In this document: in pieces, positions 59,398 to 64,000 of the stretch
Position numbering within the stretch: position 1 is the first letter of the stretch
Layout of the letters: every line of letters starts with the position of its first letter
Assembly (NCBI GenBank): GCA_022059125.1
Contig: JAEUWY010000005.1
Location: 3,348,001 to 3,412,000, forward strand
Origin: Corynespora cassiicola
Taxonomy: Eukaryota; Ascomycota; Dothideomycetes; Pleosporales; Corynesporascaceae
Direction: 5' to 3'
DNA: 64,000 nt
Position numbers and translations under genes: made by a program
The notes under the pieces: model-generated
What the model was told of the DNA's origin: nothing
Database searches by the model: none
The model's input: only the letters and a program-made list of their open reading frames with translations

Positions 59398-59662
59398 CAA
59401 CCTCGACATTGCCGCCGCGGCCTCACTTCTTGGGGCCGCTGCAACGCCCGCACCGCAGTCCTGCCATATCCGCCCCAGACCCTGAGGCCCGTTGCAGGCT
59501 CGATAGGGCTGAACGGCCCGCCGCTGAGACCCATGACGTCTCACCCGCCTTCAGACGGCAACGCCTCGCGATCACGGCGGATGCCTATTCCACAAAAAGC
59601 CACGCATTGTCCAGCTCGTCTATTCTGTTCTCTCAGTCGGCGCAGGGCCTCCTCACTCTGCA

Positions 59663-61626
59663 CTACACCGCCCGCCTCTTCCCGCTCTGCCCTGCTCGGG
59701 GCCGCCCTGCCCGCCCGCTCCCACGCTTCCTCAGCCTACCCCTCTTCTCTCCACTAGCACCCGCTGGCCACGTCGGCTCCGCGTCTGGAGCGTTGAGCTG
59801 CGTGTTATACGTAGCATTGCTGGGCGTAACGTCCCATTGCATTGTGCCGTTGCCCTCGCGGTACGTGCTGGTCGGCGTGCCCACCGTCCTGTAGTCCATG
59901 CCTACCTTGTGCTTGCCCGTCGCGATGTCCACCTGGCCCAGGGCGCGCTCGAACACCTCCAAAGACGCCAATGGCTGGTAGAAGGGAACCTCATGACCAG
60001 ACTCGTAGATGCGCAGGAACGAGAAGAGGCCGCTCTGCTTCACCTGCCCGTGCACAATCCCATCTGATGTGGTGATGTTGACGAAGCCCGCGCTATCATA
60101 TCCAGGCGCCGCAATCTCGTCAGCCACAACCTGTCCTCCCAGCCAATTGCAGTTGTAGTCAGCATCTCCGTAATAGAGCATCACCTGGACCCCGGCCGCT
60201 AGCAATTTCTGGCACGCCTCGATCGTTCCAGACTCCCGGTCGTCGTCTCCCGTGTTGCCAAAGGCACTGCTGACCGTCGACGAAGATTCGGAAAAGTTCT
60301 GGAAGGCCCCAATAGCCGCCTGAACCTCCGGCGTGTTCAAGTAATCCACGTAGTACGAGTACGGGAATGGATCTGGCGTGAGATATCGCATGTCGTACTC
60401 GTCACGTCCCGAGTATATATCGTACAGGGCCTCGACTTTGTTGTAGCAGAAGTCGTCTGCTCTTGCGCATACCGAGTTCTGCCCACTCGCATAGCAGTGC
60501 TTGGTCTGATCCACGCAGTTGCCCTCCCCATAGAGGTTGTTATACCACTCGGCCTTGACCGATGCGTTATATGGGTCGTAGTCGTACGTGTTGCCAGGAT
60601 ACACTGAAAAGTTGTAGTAAGCCTGATACTGGACCAGAGGATCAAACCAGCCGTTGCCGATCAAAACGTTCTCGAGCTCGATCTTGTGCGCACCGGTGAT
60701 GTTCTTGGCATTCTGTTCAAGGATGTATTCTGCACCACGTTAGTATTGAAACACACTTGAAATATCAACACCGACTTGGAGCTTGACGGCCAGCACCACA
60801 GGGCTACAGGTCTGAGAAGCGCACTCACCGTTGAATATAGGGGCATAGTGCCCTCCGTATGACTCGGTGGTGAAGCTGAAGCCGTTCCTGCTATACTGCG
60901 GAAACGCTCCCATGAATCCCTGCAGCGTCTTCCACATGTTGGGTGCTGCCCCCGCCGTACTGTTTGCCGTCAGGGTATGGTTGGGCTTCGAGTAAGTGCC
61001 GCATGTTCCATATGCTTCAGCATAATCCGGGCACGTGTTGTTGGGGAGCTGTATAATAAAGCCGCCGTCATCCTTGTAGCCTGGAATAGGAATGGAATAA
61101 GAGAGGCCGACCGTGGTGGGCTCGTCAATAAAAAGCTGCCCATGTCAGCATCCCAAAGCTGGGAAGAGCGCAGTGTAACAGACCATGTTGCTGGCATTGG
61201 TCCAACTGTACGGGTTGTTGAACGGCTTGCCGTCCGGACCGACTCCACAAGGGCCGAGTTCCTGGAACAAGCCGATCATGGATGAGGACCCTGGGCCTCC
61301 GTTAATCCACACTGTCAGCGGCGCTTCTGTGGGGTCCTGATTTCGGGCCTCGAAAAACCACCTTTTTGATTTAGCCTTGATCTCATCTCCGAGTTTTGGT
61401 CCATGGCTCACCAGAAGATGTGCTGGTCATCGTCTACATCCGCGTAGCCCGAGTAGCTCTTGACGTTGGGGTCCAGCTCGCAGATACCGGTTGGAACCTC
61501 CTTGTACCGCACGTTGATGCCTGCATAGCCTTCCTTGGTGGTCAAGTCCTGCGGAGCTGGGACAAACTGAGCGACAGCGCTTGTAGCTGAGAGAGCCAAG
61601 GCCAATTGCTTTGTGCCTGTCTTCAT
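59663..61626 (-). CDS. Serine carboxypeptidase (peptidase S10), secreted
   Basis: Removes C-terminal residues from peptides, acting in the vacuole or outside the cell. Spliced 588 aa from exons 61412-61626, 61184-61361, 60829-61135 and 59663-60729. Signal peptide [21 protein letters not shown]10 motifs: [34 protein letters not shown], the catalytic Ser in [11 protein letters not shown] (about Ser223), catalytic Asp in [11 protein letters not shown], and catalytic His in [12 protein letters not shown]. Many N-glycosylation sequons (NHT, NST, NFS, NAS, NIT, NGT, NAT). The C-terminus is odd: after the fold, 29 residues rich in Arg, Lys and Gly ([17 protein letters not shown] and on) end the protein, with several dibasic pairs. 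Donor of intron 2 is GTCTGT, less common but the frame requires it. Confidence 0.93.
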
Positions 61627-62803
61627 GGCTGATTCCTGAGCGAAAGACTGAATAACGCAGATTCAAGTTAGCTGGTCCGCAAGATGTAGAGCTACAGCCA
61701 TTTGGGATTCTACTCACACTAGGCCACACGTTGGATCGAGTCACAAATCTCCAGGAGGAAGCAAGCAACGGCAACGATGTGGTCGCCAATGCAGCGAGGC
61801 CGTCCTTTAAAAGCATGCTGCAGCAAGGGTAGCTCTTTGGCAACCCGCCCGCCGTACGATAGTCGATATGCCCACCTTCCGGGATTGGATAACAGGCTGC
61901 TGGCCAATGGCACTATGCTGGACCGGGCCCTTTGTCATGGATATGACGCTGTGTGATGCGAGAACATAAGCAAATTCGTATTGGACCAGGGAATTCGACC
62001 CGGTGCCCCTAGAGGTACATGGAGAAGCCTGCTCAGATCGTTGCGGGTTTGTTTATACAATTGTCTGTTTTGCGAATGCTACTTGATGGCGTCGCGTCGG
62101 TATCAAGGGTGCGGAAGTCGATGGGTACCGCGCCATTGCGCAGCCCTCACCACGTTGGCGGGCACAGGCCGCCGACGCCATCAAAATCAAGACCTGATAG
62201 CGTGAATCTTGGTAAGCTTGATATCACGTCGCAGCCGAGCGTGCAATCAGAGCTCCAGGCTACAGCCAGATTTGGCAGGTGGCTGTCGACACGCAGGAAC
62301 AAGGGCCGACGCGGCAGGCAATAAGTTCGCGCGGGGTGGACGTATCGTGTAGTTTGCAGCCCTTGGCTGTTGCGACAAGAGGGTCACTCGACAATCTGGA
62401 CAGGTATACCTAGGTAGGTAATCTTATGAGGCCGTGACACGAAGATGAAGTGTTGGTCGGGCCAGGCCGACAGACCTGAGGTGCTCGCGGATACCCGGTA
62501 CCTACCCAGGTACCTAACCTAACTGATCAACGGGGATAAGTCGAGCCGGATCACGTGCCGATGGCGTCGGTACCTCCCGAGGTCCTTTCAACAGACCATG
62601 TTCTTCGGACGCGTGCTGGTGCCGGCAGGCTGCAAGGTATTCACAGTGCATGGCCAATAATTTGCATTTGATAGAATTGTTCATTAATTCTGAATGCCTC
62701 CTAACTTTTCATCTTACCCTTGTATCCATCATTTCGTAGTCATTCGTGACTTTCCAAAACGCCCAAGACTCCACCGCCTTGTGATCCTGAAGGCCTGGAT
62801 GTA
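61627..62803. other. Intergenic
   Basis: 1.2 kb holding the carboxypeptidase promoter and the 3' end of AHA1. The CCTAGGTAGGTA / ACCCAGGTACC-type short sequences around 62408-62518 are mildly repetitive. No gene recognised. Confidence 0.55.
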
Positions 62804-63921
62804 CTATAGCACCGTGCCGAAACCAAAAGTGGTCTTGATGCTTCTCACATAGTACTGTCCCCAGTTCTCTTTGGTTGGCTCTTCTTGGCCAACGGGGACG
62901 CCCTTCCACTCTACTCTCATCACGGTCACGGCATCTACGTCGTTCTGGTCGAACCAGATCGAAAGGGTCGAGTAGTGACCAGCGGGCCACTGCGCCAATC
63001 GCCACTTCTGGACAATGTGCGTTGGCTCTTCAAGCTCAGTGAACTCTCCCGTCACATTACCGCCGAACAGCTCGAACTTGCCCCCAGGCTGAGCTCCAGT
63101 GAAGTTCTTGGGTGGAGACCGAGTAAAAGCAGCCAGGCGCTGTGGGTCAGTAAAAGTCTGATAAAGCTCGGCAGCAGAGGTACGGAACTCGGTGCTGTCG
63201 GTGATGGTCACAACATTGACTAGCGACCCTGAGCTTGTCTGGGCTGCAGGGCTGGAAGTCTTGCCTTCTGACGTCTTGTTGATGCTGGAGCTCTGGTAGA
63301 CCTTGGGCGTTGAGAAACCGCTCGAAGGGTTGGAACCAGGGGCGTGCTGGATGTCCTTGCCGTGTTCTGTAATCAGAGCCGGTCCAAGGGATGCCAAGGA
63401 TTTTCGGAGCTGTGGGACGATCTTCGATCGCACCAAGTCCTTCACGGGCTGCTTGCTGTTTTCATCAGAGTATACGTCTACCTCAAACTAACCATCAAGT
63501 TAGCATGGATTCAACACGTCTGGAAAGGAATGCAACGACTGGGAGCGAAGGGAACATACGACATACTCGTCTTCCTCCGTGTCGTGTGCAACCTCGGGGA
63601 TCGTGATGGTGCCGCTGGCCTCTTCGCCTTCCTTGTTCTTGCCTGAAGACCAAGTCAGCCAGCCGTATACGAGCACGCAGGTGGATGACTCAACGTACCA
63701 GAGTATTCCAACTTCACTTTTACATCGAAGATGGTGATGACTTTGCCCTTCCGTTGGCTGACGTCGGCATCTCCGTCCATGCTGATGACCTTATCGATCT
63801 TGGCTGTGACACCATCCTGCTCAGCGGAGATGATGGGAAGCTCCTTGTCTAGGTATTCGCGTGCCCATCCCGACACATCCTTATTCACCCAATGCCAGTT
63901 GTTAGGGTTGTGGAGAACCAT
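62804..63921 (-). CDS. AHA1: Activator of Hsp90 ATPase (Aha1)
   Basis: Co-chaperone that binds Hsp90 and stimulates its ATPase cycle in the cytosol. Spliced 329 aa: exons 63699-63921, 63560-63642 and 62804-63487. The N-terminal domain starts MVLHNPNNWHWVNKDVSGWA, with the NNWHW motif that defines Aha1 (NxNNWHW), and continues through LEYSGKNKEGEEASGTITIP. A Ser/Pro-rich linker (about residues 150-190) joins the C-terminal AHSA1/START-like domain (FRTSAAELYQTFTDPQRLAA; GGKFELFGGNVTGEFTELEE; HIVQKWRLAQWPAGHYSTLS; KENWGQYYVRSIKTTFGFG). Complete and of normal length. The promoter lies mostly beyond the right edge. Confidence 0.96.
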
Positions 63922-64000
63922 TTCGGCAGGCGGGGATCGCGTTCACGGGCGGCAGCAAAATCTGCAATTCGACAGGTCAGCCTCGAATCTCACCGGACCA

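Larger units (their letters stand above)
58717..59662. other. Intergenic with heptanucleotide arrays
   Basis: 0.95-kb spacer between the start of the disordered-protein gene and the stop of the carboxypeptidase gene, both on the minus strand. It carries two CCGTCTN-type arrays (59151-59185 and 59361-59397). No gene recognised. Confidence 0.6.

Overview
The window is nuclear DNA of a filamentous ascomycete (Pezizomycotina). Genes carry short introns (about 46-150 nt) with GTRNGY-type donors, CTAAC/CTGAC-like branch sites and YAG acceptors. The gene content fits as well: a DSC E3 ligase rhomboid-like subunit, sphingolipid C9-methyltransferase, a UstYa/DUF3328 protein, a Zn2Cys6 regulator and a PTS2-type peroxisomal thiolase. 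The order or species cannot be fixed from the sequence alone. Gene models below were spliced by hand; in every multi-exon gene the exon phases add up to one open frame.

Left part (1-21.6 kb), mostly housekeeping: the 5' end of a cytosolic Hsp70 gene with a heat-shock element upstream, a mitochondrial DUF3429/TMEM69-like membrane protein, glycerol kinase, a 9.3-kb gene-poor stretch that hides one small spliced cysteine-containing protein (8273-8528), the 3-ketosteroid reductase ERG27, a centrosomin-motif coiled-coil protein, and a DSC2-like rhomboid pseudoprotease.

Accessory island (21.6-28.3 kb), richer in AT: a decayed F-box-like gene with in-frame stops, then a divergent pair made of a five-exon UstYa-family (DUF3328) gene and a small secreted tyrosine-rich peptide gene that ends in a Lys-Arg (Kex2-type) site. 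UstYa proteins modify tyrosine-containing cores of fungal ribosomal peptides (dikaritins), so this pair is the best candidate here for an undescribed system.

Middle (28.3-45.5 kb): a class I alpha-mannosidase (GH47), peroxisomal 3-ketoacyl-CoA thiolase, a WBP2-like PPxY protein with an 11-nt first exon, an 810-aa MACPF-like/lectin-like protein, DLT1, TATA-binding protein, and two unrecognised small ORFs.

Right part (46-64 kb): sphingolipid C9-methyltransferase, a Zn2Cys6 transcription factor, a nine-exon dynamin-superfamily-like GTPase, a 1233-aa disordered acidic/proline-rich protein, an S10 serine carboxypeptidase and the Hsp90 co-chaperone AHA1. Intergenic DNA is GC-rich and full of simple repeats, including heptanucleotide CCGTCTN arrays at separate loci. 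No tRNA, rRNA, transposon or CRISPR was recognised.
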